Shown in pieces: positions 1-13,732 of a stretch of 64,000 bases of DNA. The DNA comes from Erpobdella octoculata (lineage: Eukaryota; Annelida; Clitellata; Hirudinida; Erpobdellidae), in assembly GCA_963978895.1 (NCBI GenBank), contig OZ022238.1, positions 33,346,093-33,410,092 on the forward strand, read 5' to 3'. The position numbers and the translations under genes were made by a program. The notes below the pieces were generated by a model. That model saw only the letters and a program-made list of their open reading frames with translations, did no database searches and was not told the DNA's origin. The number at the start of each line of letters is the position of its first letter. Within the stretch, counting starts at the first letter, position 1.

Positions 1-141
1 TTGTGAACATAATTTACAATCGTTTCTTTGAAAAACTGAGCATTGTGTTTTTATTTGATTTTTTTGTGTGATTTTTGTTTCTTTTTGTAAAGGGTGGCTA
101 CACTAAAAGCATTGCTTATTAGTAGTCTCCCTGTTGACATT

Positions 142-893
142 TCATTTCATTATGCAGATATGTTGACAAATAAACAAATAAAATAAAATAAAAAAAAAAT
201 GAAAAAAACAACGTGAAATTATATGCAGAATAGCAAATGAGTTATTAGGTGAAGGTTCAATTAATTTGAACAATTCTTTGTTATTATAATATTTTGAAGT
301 AATCCTGAGATCTAAAAAAGTTGACATCGGGATCATGAGCCTCAAGAAATAACTGATTTTTGTTTTCTTTTTCAAATAAGTCAAAAATATTTCCATCAAA
401 AGGGGATCTGTAGCAGCCTCCATTATTGCTTGCTGTTCTGTTTAAAGGACCATTCACGGACAACGACGTAGCGAGGCCAGTTATCAGGGTTGAACATATT
501 CATTGTTGTTTCAGATGGAATGCAGATTCTGAAAGAAGAGCTCACATTGGTTGGTAAAAAGTTTTCATCTCTGCTCCTTGTTTTATCCACTGAGTCAGTT
601 TTGTCATTGTCAACATTGAGTTCCAAGTTAGGGTTGCCAGAGGGTTTTGTATTTTTAAAAACTGGGTAGCAGGTTATGAAGTTGACATTTATTTTGTTTA
701 GATGTTCTTTAATGGTGTCCACCGAGCAAGGAGAAATATTTCCCAGGTAGCAGATTTTCTTCTTAATAAATTCCCTTGAAGCTTTTATTAAAGTGTCATT
801 CTGTTCCATTTTACCTATTATTTTCCTTGTTATCTTTTCAGTTTTATTCTTACGGGATTGCACAACTTCAAAATCAGAGACATCCTCGTCCAT
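142..893 (-). pseudogene. Non-LTR retrotransposon ORF1 end and ORF2 start
   Basis: ORF1 part (893-423) reads MDEDVSDFEVVQSRKNK and ends with a basic and aromatic tail, FRICIPSETT...WPRYVVVREW. That style is common at the end of non-LTR retrotransposon ORF1 proteins. Its stop codon overlaps the next ATG (TAATG at 423), the stop-restart arrangement used to start ORF2. The downstream frame reaches NNSFAILHI, which looks like the first beta-strand of an apurinic-type endonuclease (ILHxNxRS), then runs into T-rich sequence and is lost. It is a 3'-truncated or rearranged copy. The clade is not determined. Confidence 0.55.
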
Positions 894-976
894 GGATTCT
901 TCTTTATTTTCTTTTACTCTATCAGCCCAGGAGACTTGGGATTTGGTTTTCTGTTTTGAGGTCCTATTGATTTTGT

Positions 977-979
<3 letters not shown>

Positions 980-1043
<64 letters not shown>
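980..1043. repeat. (TA)n microsatellite at end of PLE copy A
   Basis: 32 TA units. It abuts the 3' end of PLE copy A (minus strand). The partner tract on the other side of the element is at 2570-2588. Confidence 0.98.
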
Positions 1044-1046
<3 letters not shown>

Positions 1047-1195
1047 CTTCTATACATGCTCGAAGAAAAACAGCTCTAAACTTAAAAGAAACAACTTTTT
1101 TCATAACACGTTCCACTTTTCTAAACTGTGGAACAAGACGAGCCTCAAACAAACTATTGAAATTCATAGTTAGAAATTATTTTTATTACATATAA

Positions 1196-1236
1196 TGCCG
1201 ACGCGTTTCGGAGAGAAACTCTCCATTTTCAAGGCA
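1196..1236 (-). ncRNA. Hammerhead-type ribozyme fold in PLE copy A (degraded core)
   Basis: On the minus strand: stem I TGCC/GGCA (1236-1233 and 1199-1196), box 1 TTGAAAA in place of CTGANGA, stem II GGAGAG/CTCTCC with loop TTT, GAAA, self-complementary stem III ACGCGT, then C before stem I (NUH site GUC). Two core positions differ from consensus, so it is probably inactive. The fold matches copies B and C. Confidence 0.65.
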
Positions 1237-1462
1237 AATGAAACGTAAACACAACGGAAAACCAAAAGCACAGAAAGAAACGAAAATGTTGCTCAATTAT
1301 TCGAAAAGCAAAAGAAGAAAAATAAATAATACAAATAAAATAGAAAGAAAAAATAAATTTATATATAATAATAAATAAATAAAATAAAAGAATAACGAGT
1401 AAAACGAAACAATCATAAGGGGGGGGAAATAAGCAAGATACGATCTACTTCTTTCGCCTTCA

Positions 1463-2567
1463 TTATGTGATATTTACGTTGTCTATCACATGTTGGAACA
1501 TATCATGAGTAGAATCAACATCCAACGATTCTGGTGCATCAGTACCGATACATTCTTCAGCAGCCAGTGAAACCGCAACTACATCCGTCGTCTCCAACGT
1601 GTGAGATCTGTCAACCTCTCCCTGAAGCAATTGCTCATCGTTTTCATCGGGAAGCAGATCAAGACGGGAACAGTCGAGACAACACGTAGCTGAGCCATCA
1701 GTCACAAGCTCAGAATCAATGACAGGAGGGGCAGACGGGGCAGCAACAAAACTAATTGAGGAATCAAATAGTTTTAAAGTGGAAGGAAATGTATCAAACT
1801 GTTTATTAATAGAAGGGGCAAGTTTTTTAATAAACAGAGCCTCACGAATCTTCAGGCGTGTAAAGTTATTTTCTCTAAATATTATTGTAGTGTTTTCATC
1901 AAGAAGTTTTCGTGTTGGTTTACAATGGTGTGAAGTGTTAAAATGTTGCTTTATTGCACCGTTCTGAATGTGCATAGTGAGCCGTCGGGCAAGACTTGTG
2001 CGGGTGTGACCTATATATGTCTCCACCGTACTATGTGGAAGCGGGCATTGAAATAGGTACACGAGATGAGTCTGCTGTAGGGCGTTTGGGTGGTAAGAAA
2101 GGTTATTTCTGATGACTAAATTAGAGGTCTTAAGGTTTCTATAGTAAATGTGGATCTTCAACTTGTGTTTATCAGGCTCACAGAGAACAACATTTTTTCT
2201 AATAATAAGTTTTATGGCCCTTTCATCAGAAGCATAGTTACTGTGCATTTGATTGCAATAGAATAAAGGCACTTCTTCTACGCCAGAGGTTTGAACTCCC
2301 AGATGAGAAGATTTAGCTGAAGCTTCATTTTTGTTGGGTTGAACAAGACGTGAGACGAACTTATTAATGACTTCATCAACGTATGAGTTGGCATAATTAT
2401 TGTTAACAAGAAGCTGTTTTACACGAGTCACCTCCCTATGGAAACTACTCCAATCTTCACTCAAATTGTATGCACGAAGAAGGTAGTTGTTGATAACACT
2501 AGTTTTATACCTGTCAGGGCATTCACTATGAGCGTTTAAACATACACCGGTATTGGATGGTTTGACG
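1463..2567 (-). pseudogene. PLE protein: RT C-terminal edge plus GIY-YIG endonuclease
   Basis: The frame is open from the (TA)n junction, with no start codon at the edge; the first internal Met is at 2464. Order: KPSNTGVCLN (typical sequence just after the PLE reverse transcriptase), a helical linker (DWSSFHREVTRVKQLLVNNN), then the GIY-YIG nuclease domain: VYLFQCPLPHS, TYIGHTRTSLARRL, HFNTSHHC and the glutamate helix REALFIKKLAPSINKQ. An acidic tail follows, ending DNVNIT. The RT palm domain is missing, so this is a dead 5'-truncated copy. The domain combination is specific to PLEs, which use target-primed reverse transcription with this nuclease. Confidence 0.85.
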
Positions 2568-2569
2568 TA

Positions 2570-2588
2570 ATATATATATATATATATT
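2570..2588. repeat. (TA)n tract at 5' edge of PLE copy A
   Basis: Short AT alternation directly adjoining the truncated PLE frame. It forms a pair with 980-1043. Confidence 0.9.
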
Positions 2589-3708
2589 TCGTCGATAGCA
2601 ATTCTTATAGACGAAAAACTAACACCTATATCAACGAAAAACTAAACCTACAATTCTTATGTTATATTTAATTTATATTTGCTCCTACGATTATATTCTT
2701 AACCCATATAAGCCGACAGTCCTTTATAAAGGATCTATGGAAAACTAATTGTAATTTTTTAAATTTTCAATTTAATATCAATGTTTCAATAAAAATCAAT
2801 TAAAGGATATCTACTGAAAACCATAGTATTTTTTGTTTTATTTATATTTTTGATTTTGGTTGGAATTTAGATACGTTTTGAAGTTTAATTTTTTATTATG
2901 GAAGAACCCCTCATATCAATATAACATGCAAATTCAAACTTCGGCATATATGGGTTAATTAATACCCTCGTATTTTATTTTGGTCATAATTTTATTTATT
3001 TTATTTTTATATATGTACTTCGACATTTTATTATTTGTCTTTATTTGTCATTGTTTTATTTGGTTTATATTCGATGAGTCTAATAGAATTTAATAGAAAC
3101 CTTCTCGATATTTCAGAACCTTTTTTGCCTATTACAACACTTATTTAGAAAAGTATCAACATTTGAAACCTTCTTTATTTAAAAAGCGCTAATAAATTAA
3201 AGCACGTTAAACATTTTAACACAGATCAAGATTTTTAATGCTTAGCAAAGAGACTCAAGCTGTCCTTCAATCTTTCTCAACTGGACCAGGTGAATACGCC
3301 TAACGATGATAAAGTGATTCAATAATAAAAAGGATCCTAGTGCAGAAATGGAATCAGATCCACTTCATTGGTGGAAAGTGCACAAAACTAGATATCCTTA
3401 ATTGGCATCAATTATAACAAAAGTTTTAAGAACTTCAGCAACAACATTTTCAAATTGAAATTCAAGCGAATAAAATAAATATCTGGCTAAATTTAATTTG
3501 TCTTTGTTATTTTAACTTTTCAGCTGTAAATTATACAATTACATTCATTGCCTCACAAGTACATTAACATCTCACACAAAATATAGTGTATTTTTATCAA
3601 TTTTAACAAAATATCTACAGTGCCATAAATCATTCAATTAATCTGGATTTTAACAATGCGTAGTGGTTCTCACACAGGCTATTTAGTCTTCTGAACCACT
3701 TTAAACCA

Positions 3709-3760
<52 letters not shown>

Positions 3761-3876
3761 CATTCTAACATACACGCAAGTCTGAGTGAGACTGGTCATT
3801 ATAATAAAATTAATTAAAAACAAATCTGAGACAGTCTAGTATAATATAACCATCATCTGTATACTCCATATAATAT
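2589..3876. other. AT-rich stretch without recognisable gene; (TTA)n at 3711-3759
   Basis: No open frame with coding character and no TE signature was recognised. A TTA/ATT trinucleotide microsatellite occupies 3711-3759. The stretch lies downstream of JNK exon 7 and is probably within the next JNK intron. Confidence 0.7.
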
Positions 3877-3879
3877 TTA

Positions 3880-4254
<375 letters not shown>

Positions 4255-4317
4255 TCATGCAAAGAAAGATGTAGTTTAATGCGAATCAATAAAAATTAAC
4301 ATAAAGTTAAAAATTTA

Positions 4318-4410
<93 letters not shown>

Positions 4411-4544
4411 TTAGATTTAAAATTCTTCAACATTTATATACTTCCTGTCATCCAATCAAGCTGAAATTTGGTAGAAACTAAACCATCAGTTTTAAAGACA
4501 TTCAAGACAACAAAAACGAATTTTTCAAATCAAGTATCTTGTTT

Positions 4545-5530
4545 TATTAGCTATCTTGTTTTATTAGCTGAGACAGAAGATTCTTTCCAGGAAAAGTTAA
4601 GGATCTGGAAAATTGGCATGGAAGCGAAAGGCCTCAGAGTGAATGCGAGTAAGAAAAAATCATGAAGTGTCGGCCGGAATGGGACAGGTGAAGAAGTCGG
4701 GTAAATGGCCATGCAGTGTATGCAGAAAAGGTGTTGGCTCCAACTCTATTTGTTGTGTGGATTGTAATAGTTGGGTCCATAAAAGGTGCAGTGGCATTTT
4801 GAGTAGTTTGAAAGATGTTGTTGGCTTCCATTGTAAGAGTTGTGTGGATGGCGGTTCTGCTTAGAAAGAGTTGTTGCGTGAGGTTGAGCCAGGTGTAAAG
4901 GTGGAGTGTGTGAACAAGTTCTGTTACCTAGGTGACACATTAGGTGCAGGAAGAGGTGTAGAAGAGGCGGTGAGAGCTAGAGTGCGTTCTGCCTGGGCTA
5001 AATTCAAAGAGTTATCTCCTATCTTGACTACCCGTGGTGCATCCTTTCATGTGAAAGGAAAGGTGTATAGGGCCTGTGTTCAAAGTGTCCTTGTTTATGG
5101 CACTGAAACATGGTCTATGAAGGTGGAGATTCTAAGAAGTTTAGAAAGGGCAGAGCGTATGATGGTTAGATGGATGTGTGGTGTTTCGTTGAATGATCGT
5201 GCATGCAGTGCGGATTTGTATAGCCTTCTGGATGTTCCTTGTGTGGCTGATGTGGTGAGGCATGGAAGACTAAGATGGTTTGGACATTTGGAGCATAAAA
5301 GTGCAGATGATTGGGTTTTGGCATGTAGAGATGTAGATGTTGTAAGAGTGAAAAGTAAAGGTAGAAGTAGGAAGACTTGATGGGAATGTGTGAAGAAAGA
5401 TATGGATGAGCTCGGCCTGAAGCAGCAGTCTGCCCTGGATCGTGACTTGTGGAGGGGCCTGATATGGAAAAAACGTCTAACCCTAGCCTAGCGTGGAATA
5501 AGGACGTTTCAAAAATGAATGATGATGATG
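4545..5530 (+). pseudogene. RTE-like non-LTR retrotransposon 3' part (RT end, zinc finger, C-terminal domain)
   Basis: Three plus-strand pieces in different frames form one decayed protein. LLAETEDSFQEKLRIWK and GMEAKGLRVNASK (4550-4660) are the region after the RT YADD box. A PHD-like cysteine cluster follows (CSVCRKGV...CCVDCNSWVHKRCSG...CKSC, 4700-4850). Then FCYLGDTLGAGRGVEEAV, VYGTETWSMK and RRWFGHLEH-type motifs of the C-terminal domain run to 5380, continuing as WECVKKDMDELGL and KKRLTLA. The tail ends in GATGATGATGA repeats (5518-5529), typical of RTE-clade 3' ends. It is 5'-truncated and frameshifted. It lies in JNK intron 5 in antisense orientation. Confidence 0.85.
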
Positions 5531-6339
5531 AAGAACTTTTAATAAAAACTTTGTTTCATAGTGATTGAAAAATTTCTTGTATTTGTCATTTTAGTCACCG
5601 CCATTTAGCCGAATCCGCCGAAAATTTCAATTACGCCGGAAAACGTTCTGCTAGCCAAAATCACCACCATAAAGTGCGATTAAATCCAGCGGCAAAATAA
5701 ATTCAAATTTAATAAACAATTTTTTGAACAAAAGCAGTGTTTTCCTTCCCGCTTTTGTCACAATAAGCCAGATTACAGTTACCCGCATCAGCAACATCAG
5801 TTCCACTGGAATGCATATTTTACACAACAGGCCTGGTTGCTAACAGGAGCCGGGCGATCAAGTTTTTCTGCGGAACAACTACACCGTGTGACATTTACTC
5901 ATGATAATTTTGACATCATTGAGCAATAATTAATTTTAATAAACTGACTTAATAGACTGAATAAAGTAACGTTTTATAGCTAAAATTTATTGTAAATTAT
6001 TATCAAAAAATGTCATAAATTTTTTGCCGAATAAATGAGAGAAAAAAGGCAAAACGCACACAAGCAATATTGACAGAAATAGCCCTACTGTCGCAAAGAT
6101 GCAGCTGCATTTTGATTTGGCACCAGCGAATCTTGGCCTGTGTAAATGTGCCTTAATCCTCACATAATTCACATGTCAAGCATTTAGAAGGCTGTGGTCA
6201 ATTTTTTTTATAGACTAATAATTTAAAAAAGGATTTGCAAGAAATTAAAAGCTGCCTGATTACAAAATAAAAGAATTAGTGAAAAACATAGTTTTTAACG
6301 ATTGACTTGTCTTGATGGAAGTTGCACAATTTCATTTTA
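5531..6339. repeat. Unclassified sequence; 6165-6290 shares a dispersed repeat with 12013-12135
   Basis: The segment containing gatttgcaagaaatta and agctgcc with a shared 5' lead (aaactgtggtcaat-like) recurs at 12013-12135. No ORF or terminal repeats were seen. The 5590-5700 part has short GC-richer text (gccgaatccgccgaaa) that I cannot assign. Confidence 0.5.
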
Positions 6340-7200
6340 CAAACTTTTTATTAGGTTACAATCTCTGTTTGTGGCTTTCTCTGTACGCAAATCTTGCAAG
6401 TAAAATTTAACCAGCTTTTTGGCTAGCTAGGAAGCTGAAACGTTCAGGATAGCTTTATATTGGATGACAATACATTATTCAGTTAATTTCAAAAAATTTT
6501 AATAAACTAAACAGATAAAAATCGTGATTTGAAATCATATTTCTTCACTGGTTAGCATCATGCATGCGATGCACGCCTTCACGAGGGAAGAGAGGGATAA
6601 AGAGAGAGCGAGTGTATAAAGAAAGTGGTTTCGTAGACAGCAGACCCACCAACAGGAAAGTGACTTTATGTAAACGTTGTAAAAAGCGTGATTATCGTGC
6701 AGCAAAGCGAGCACATGATTCATCTGAAGCTCGCGTAACAAGACTCGTGCGTTTATTTATTATATATATATTTTTTATTCTTGTGCTTATTCTTTGTCCT
6801 GTTCTGTCCTGTATTTTTGTTTCTTCGTCCTGTCCTCAGGGCCGTTGAGAAGGGGGGCTGGCGGGAATTTCGCCCCGTGCCCCCACTGGTTTTAGGGCCC
6901 ATCCCGGCTAGGAATTAAACATAGGTCGGAATGGTGAGCCAGGTACCGGGGCTTTGTTGAGTCTGAAAAAATGTTTCCTTAAAAGATACAGGGCGATATT
7001 TTAAATTTCACCCCATTATACAACCATTCATGCTTCTAGATTAATTTTGTTTAACTTCAATTCTTATTTACAAAAAAACCGAAAAACTTAATTTGAATAT
7101 CTTTCGTATTTCTAAATCGAGTGTATTTGAAATAAAAGTTTGTGTTGAAAAACTCGTTTTTCCTTCACTTGTTATGTGTCAGCTTTGTGATGATCGTTTT
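6340..7200. repeat. Dispersed repeat family (same as 55440-56030), split by inserted sequence
   Basis: 6355-6480 (tacaatctctgtttgtgg ... ggatgacaatac) and 7085-7175 (aacttaatttgaatatctt ... aactcg) match consecutive parts of the repeat at 55455-55720. About 600 bp, roughly 6490-7080, separates them here, including a GC-rich patch near 6840-6950 starting cagggccgttgag that looks like a transposon end. No partner end was found. Confidence 0.55.
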
Positions 7201-8369
<1,169 letters not shown>

Positions 8370-9101
8370 CTATCAATGTGAAAAATAGTAAACACTAAAA
8401 AAAGTTTTATCAGGAATTTGTTTTAATCTTAACACATAAAAAAATTTCTATGTTAACAAAGATTAAATTGTATAAAACACTCTTGTTTGTTTGTTCACTT
8501 ATCACATCCGAGATTTCTTACACCGGAATATCTTCTCATTTTGACCTTCTAATTTAGTGAAGTAACTCCAAAGGAGCTCTCACTTCATTTGATCGATGAA
8601 AGAACAGTTGGCAAATACGTATATTTTTGTTTATTACTTTTATTGCAAACAAAATAAAAGGCAAATATATGAAATATCGATATAAAATTCAACCAGAGAA
8701 GGTAGTTATTGAATTTTTGCTTGATATAATTATTTTTGAAATTCCAGAAAAACGTGACATTTTCGAAACATTTTGACCATAGGTTTTATTTGGGTTCAGA
8801 TATAATTTTATTCCAACAACTGACAAAAACAACTTTTCAAGGGAGTTCGGAAAGAAACGAAATGAAACTTCCATGCTAAAAGAGAATCAAGAAAAATCTA
8901 CAATTTGAATATTTAAAACTATTTTTTAGCAAAGATGAGAAACATGAGCCGACATTAACTACAAACAAAGACTGCAAATTTCAGCCAGTTTGTTTCAATT
9001 ACATTGGCTTTGTTGTAAGAATCTGTTCAAGCACTGATATAAAAAAATCATAAAATCCAGAACACTACAGAATCTATATATATAAAAGAACATGTCCTGA
9101 C

Positions 9102-10546
9102 TAGAGGTGTGCGCGGGGACGACTTTTCGTCCCCATCCCCAACCATCCCCGCGAGTGTCATCCCCATCCCCATCCATCCCCACCAGCATCATCCCCATCC
9201 CCGCAGCGTTTCATCCCCATCCCCAACCATCCCCGCAGTCTTCCAATCTTTCAACCCCGTCCCCATCCATCCCCGCGCTGTTCATTCCCATTTTTAATCA
9301 ATTCTGTAGTAGTCATTATTTTTCCGCACATCATTTCAATGCAACTATAACTTATGTGTTGATATATAGAATTGCAATAACACCATAATATGATTCTATA
9401 CAATTTATTTATTTATTTAAGTCCATGACTAAATAGAAGTCTATCAATGTTTTTCCACCTAGCTGAGTTCTTCGATCACTAATGGTTAACCCACCCATAG
9501 AGAATGCTCTCTCAGAGGAGGTGCTTGCTGCTGGCAGACTCAAAATAATCCTTGCCACTTGAGACAGTTTTGGTCATTTCTTTTCCAAAAAACTCAGCAG
9601 TCGCTTTGTGCACCTTCATCGTTGAATGCCAAATAGTCAGCAACCTTATAAACATAATTATTAACATTGTGAAACTAGTTGCTCATATAAGCATAATTAA
9701 TTAATAACAATGAAAAAGCTAAATTATAAGTTATTACCAAGGTCTAAGAATTTTTTCAAGCTTTTAATATAAACACAGTTTAATAACAAAACCTCTTTCG
9801 AAACTGAGCTTTTTGAGTTTGTAGTGTACAAGTTTGCATAAAAGTTGTCTTCAAGTTTCCATTTTTGACTAGTTGATGTTCTATGACAATCTATACTATG
9901 TATGAAGTCATCTTGTGGCACTTGTGGGGCTCAGAATGTAGTGTTACATGATGAACGAGCTTTAATAGATTTCTAACAAAATTAAAAAAATTCAATTATA
10001 TGTAAAACCTAATAATGTGAAAGCAAATTAATCAAACCTTTAATTGCAGTTTCTCGCATTGCATTGCTTGTCACCGGGGTTAAAGTTAAACGTAAGGGCG
10101 CAAGAACAAAGTACTGATTGTTGCAGCTAATTTTTGAATTTCAGCCTTTTCCATATTTAAATAAAAATTCAAACTAGGACATTGGAAATTTAACAAATAA
10201 TGCAACCCATGACTTTAAAACTTTCGGTAACTCAATATATCAGCGATAAACAACAGCGCGTTGCAAAGATTAAAAAACATAAACAATGATATGTATGACT
10301 CGATACATTTTCGGTTAATTGGAAACAATTTTGTTTTATAAAAAACTTATTTTATTTTTGCGGTGATACCGCAAAAACTCGTCCCCATCCCCGCGGTAGT
10401 CCCGCAACGTTTGTTTCCATCCCCGCGGTAACCCCGCAACTTCATCCCCATTACCGCGGTATCCCCACCTCATTCGTCCCCATTTCCGCGGTAAGACCGC
10501 AAAATCCGCGGTATTCCCGCTGTCCCCACTACCGTGCACACCTCTA
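9102..10546 (-). mobile_element. hAT transposon, non-autonomous, TSD GTCCTGAC
   Basis: Terminal inverted repeats start TAGAGGTGTGC at both ends. An exact 8-bp TSD GTCCTGAC lies at 9094-9101 and 10547-10554. Subterminal regions of both ends carry clusters of GC-rich repeats (catccccgcggt type) that are likely transposase-binding sites. It contains only a C-terminal remnant of the transposase (9565-9409, minus). Confidence 0.9.
9409..9565 (-). pseudogene. hAT transposase C-terminal dimerisation domain remnant
   Basis: The minus-strand frame reads VARIILSLPAASTSSERAFS then MGGLTISDRR and FYLVMDLNK before a stop. The PAxSxxSERxFS pattern is the hallmark of the hATC dimerisation domain at the end of hAT transposases. 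The rest of the transposase is absent. Confidence 0.85.
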
Positions 10547-11323
10547 GTCCTGACTGACTGATAATCAACGCCGAGCTCAAACGCCTCATCCTAGGAACGT
10601 GAAATTTGGAAATTATATTACTTTTATAGCATAAGCACCAACTAAGAAAGGATTTTTGAAAATTTTGCTCCTGAGAGGATGAAACTGGAAAACAAATGTT
10701 TTTCTAAAACAACGTATATCTCGAAACCAAAAAACGAAGGGCTTTTGAAATTTGGTATCTAGATTCTTCTTAAAAATTGAGAAAATACATGTTATACCAT
10801 TTTTTTTAAAATTTGGCTCCCAGGACCTCAAATGTGGGCTGAAAAATAGGGTTATTTGATTTTGAAAGTAACAGCTACTCAGAAACTGTAAATGCTACAG
10901 ACGTAAAAAATTAATAATTAGTAGTTTCTAAAAAAATGATGATATACGTGTTTCACCATTTTTTGAAAATTTGGTTTCCAGGACCTCAAATGTGGGCTGG
11001 AAAATAGGGTTATTTGTTTTTTAAAGTAACAGCTACTCAGAAACTGTAAATGCTACAGATGTAAAAGTTAATAATTTGTATCTTCTCAAAAAATAATGAT
11101 ATACGTGTTTCACCATTTTTTGAAAATTTGGTTTCCAGGACCTCAAATGTGGGCTGGAAAAAACTAAAAAAGTGAAGGTTTTAAAATTTGGTATTTGGCA
11201 TTTTCTAAAAAAATTAAAATTATACAAAGTGTAACTGTATTAAAATAATTTATTTTCTGGGACCTCAAATATGGAATGGAAAATATGGTTGATTAGTTAT
11301 TAGAGTAACTGCCACTTAAAAAT

Positions 11324-11538
11324 CAACTATCTATCTATCTATCCATGCATCCATGCATCCATGCATGCATCCATCCATCCATCCATCCATCTATCTATAC
11401 CTATACCTAATCTATATCTATATCTATATCTATATCTATATCTATATCTATATCTATATCTATCTATATATCTATCTATATATCTATCTATATATCTATC
11501 AATCTATATATCTATCTATATATCTATATATCTATAAA

Positions 11539-11611
<73 letters not shown>
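11324..11611. repeat. (CTAT)n / (CATC)n microsatellite
   Basis: Compound tetranucleotide tract: catccatgcatc, then ctatatctatat variants, then pure ctat units up to 11611. Confidence 0.97.
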
Positions 11612-11613
<2 letters not shown>

Positions 11614-11659
11614 TTCAGGCCCGATATATATCTATATAGATATATATCGGGCCTGAAAT
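11612..11659. repeat. Perfect 48-bp palindrome
   Basis: The sequence reads the same on both strands around a centre between 11635 and 11636. Arms start ATTTCAGGCCCGATATATAT. GC-rich text with cgggcc words follows it. This could be a fused transposon end pair. Confidence 0.95.
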
Positions 11660-11772
11660 TTGGGCTTATAAAGCGGCCGGGCCAAGTTGTCAACTGACCG
11701 GACCGAGTCGGGCCGTAAAATATCGCCCCGTGCAGTACGCTACTTTTTAAGCGAGCCAAGCCGCGACGGGAA

Positions 11773-11988
11773 TGCTAGTATTAGATATAACATCACTATA
11801 ATCTAATATGCTAGTATTAGATATAACATCACTATAATCTAATATGCTAGTATTAGATATAAAATCACTATAATCTAATATGCTAGTATTAGATATAACA
11901 TCACTATAATCTAATATGCTAGTATTAGATATAAAATCACTATAATCTAATATGCTATTATTAGATATAACATCACTATAATCTTTAT
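11773..11988. repeat. 36-bp minisatellite, six units
   Basis: The unit begins tgctagtattagatataa; the next start is exactly 36 bp on (11773, 11809, ...). Because 36 is a multiple of 3, it yields a spurious 12-residue periodic open frame on the minus strand (DYSDVISNTSIL). Confidence 0.95.
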
Positions 11989-12616
11989 CTTTTATCTTTA
12001 TATTTTTCATCCTCACATATCAAATATTTAGAAAACTGTGGTCAATGATGTTTTATTTTAAAGACTTATAATCATCAAAAAATGATTTGCAAGAAATTAG
12101 TAGCTGCCAAATTATAAAATATAAAGAATTTTTTAAAATGATGTTAATACATAACAGGTGCCAACAAGGAACAGGACAAGATTTTGGGGTTCACGGAAAA
12201 GAAAGACTAAGACAAAGACTTTAGTTGCAACATAAAGGAACTAATTTAACAAAACCCATAAAATTTTCCAAATTCTAACTTTAACACAGAAAATCAGGAG
12301 CTGAAAGCAAGCCAAATTGAAGCATAATAAACCAGCTTGTCATACAAATTGAGTTAATCTAAATTAAAGCTTTTTTGAACTACATTGGACAAGAAATTTT
12401 TAGAGGTTGAAGTAGACATAGTGTTCCATTTTTATCGTCCCCACTTTGACCCAAGGCATTTACTACACAAGTAGATTTGTTCCAGTATCAGCTTTGTCAA
12501 CCATGTCATGTCTACATAGGATCATTCAGTTTTATTTAGCATTTTCACCTTCATTTTCATCATCACATCTAAATCTGGCAACATATCTTAAAATGAACAC
12601 TGATTGCTGCTGTCTA

Positions 12617-12904
<288 letters not shown>

Positions 12905-12937
12905 CTAACCAAAAACATTTTAAAGCAATAATAATCT

Positions 12938-13732
12938 ATATTATAGTAGCCCTCGTCACTCACTCACTCACTCACTGATTTTGTCACGTTGTTAGATGGC
13001 GCTGCAATCGTATGAATTTTCAATTGATTTTTAACAAACTTCTAGACTAATTTTATTTTTCTTTTATTATCTTTATTTCGATTAAATTATTTTAGTTTCA
13101 CCACTTATTTTTAATATTCTTTTATTCTACAAAATCTACAATTTCGAGAATAAAAATGGCTATTGAGAATAAAATGGCGAAACGAAGAAAAGAAAAGGAG
13201 TTATTACACTGAAAACTGTATGAGATTGGTTGAGCTGCGGTTTTCTATTAGTTGAGAACGGCTATGGCGTCTCCTTTGTTCGATATAAATAATGGGAATT
13301 TTTTAAGAATTTCGTTTATTTTAATTTAATATTCAATCATTTTTCATATGATTAATGATTTGATCTTTATTTAGATTAAATTATTTTAGTTTCAAAATTT
13401 ATAAACAGGCAAATTCATTTCGCTTGAGTAAATGTATAAGCCGTTTAAACTAAATTCACACGGTAATACACCGTCACCAACATAATAGAGAAAGAGAGAA
13501 CTCGCATCTTTCTTTTAATTATTTATTTAATTAGTAATTAAATAAGGAGAAAAAAATTAAATAATATATATATTTATTTTTTTAAATTTATTTTAAGCTG
13601 TCTAATGTTGTTCTTGGGCGACAAGCAGACAAGGCTTTGCTACCATAGAAACCGTTATCAGGGATAGCGCAGCTATAGATTCCGTTACCATATTTTTAAC
13701 GGGCTAAATAAACGGGTGCCACGGGCGTCCAA
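12938..13732 (+). mobile_element. Possible Helitron-like element in JNK intron 3/4 region
   Basis: It lies between exons 4 and 3, that is in intron 3. It starts TCTATATTATAGTAGCCC then a cactcactcactcac run, and ends ...caacctag before t. A TC...CTAG|T layout is compatible with a Helitron. No clear terminal hairpin is seen and there is no ORF. Confidence 0.35.

Larger units (their letters stand above)
1044..2567 (-). mobile_element. Penelope-like element copy A, 5'-truncated, between (TA)n tracts
   Basis: Minus-strand order: (TA)n 2588-2570, the open frame with a GIY-YIG domain to its stop at 1463, an untranslated region, a hammerhead-type fold at 1236-1196, a second short open stretch (1167 to 1048, ending ...FLRACIEEN) and (TA)n. 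The second stretch resembles the start of the PLE ORF seen in copies B and C. The copy therefore ends inside the repeated terminal region (pLTR plus ORF start), as is known for PLEs that form tandem-like ends. Confidence 0.8.
9073..11320 (+). mobile_element. Helitron-like element, 5' end and internal tandem units, split by a hAT
   Basis: It begins TCTATATATATAAAAGAA, then TGTCCTGAC, interrupted by the hAT at 9102-10546, and continues ctgactgactgataatcaa and cgccgagctcaaacg. A sister copy begins at 34902. The TC + AT-rich start fits animal Helitron 5' ends. From about 10830 to 11290 there are roughly three diverged tandem units of 120-150 bp containing ctactcagaaactgtaaatg and cctcaaatgtgggctgg. 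The same unit occurs at 36788-36888 and 41955-42250. No Rep/helicase frame is present. The 3' end is uncertain. Confidence 0.55.

Noticed and set aside
6564..6848. Plus-strand 94-codon frame with basic residues as a Helitron or DNA-binding protein
   Set aside because: No recognisable motif; it lies in inserted sequence within a repeat and ends in T-rich hydrophobic text.
11747..12016. Minus-strand ORF with 12-residue repeats
   Set aside because: Direct product of a 36-bp minisatellite.
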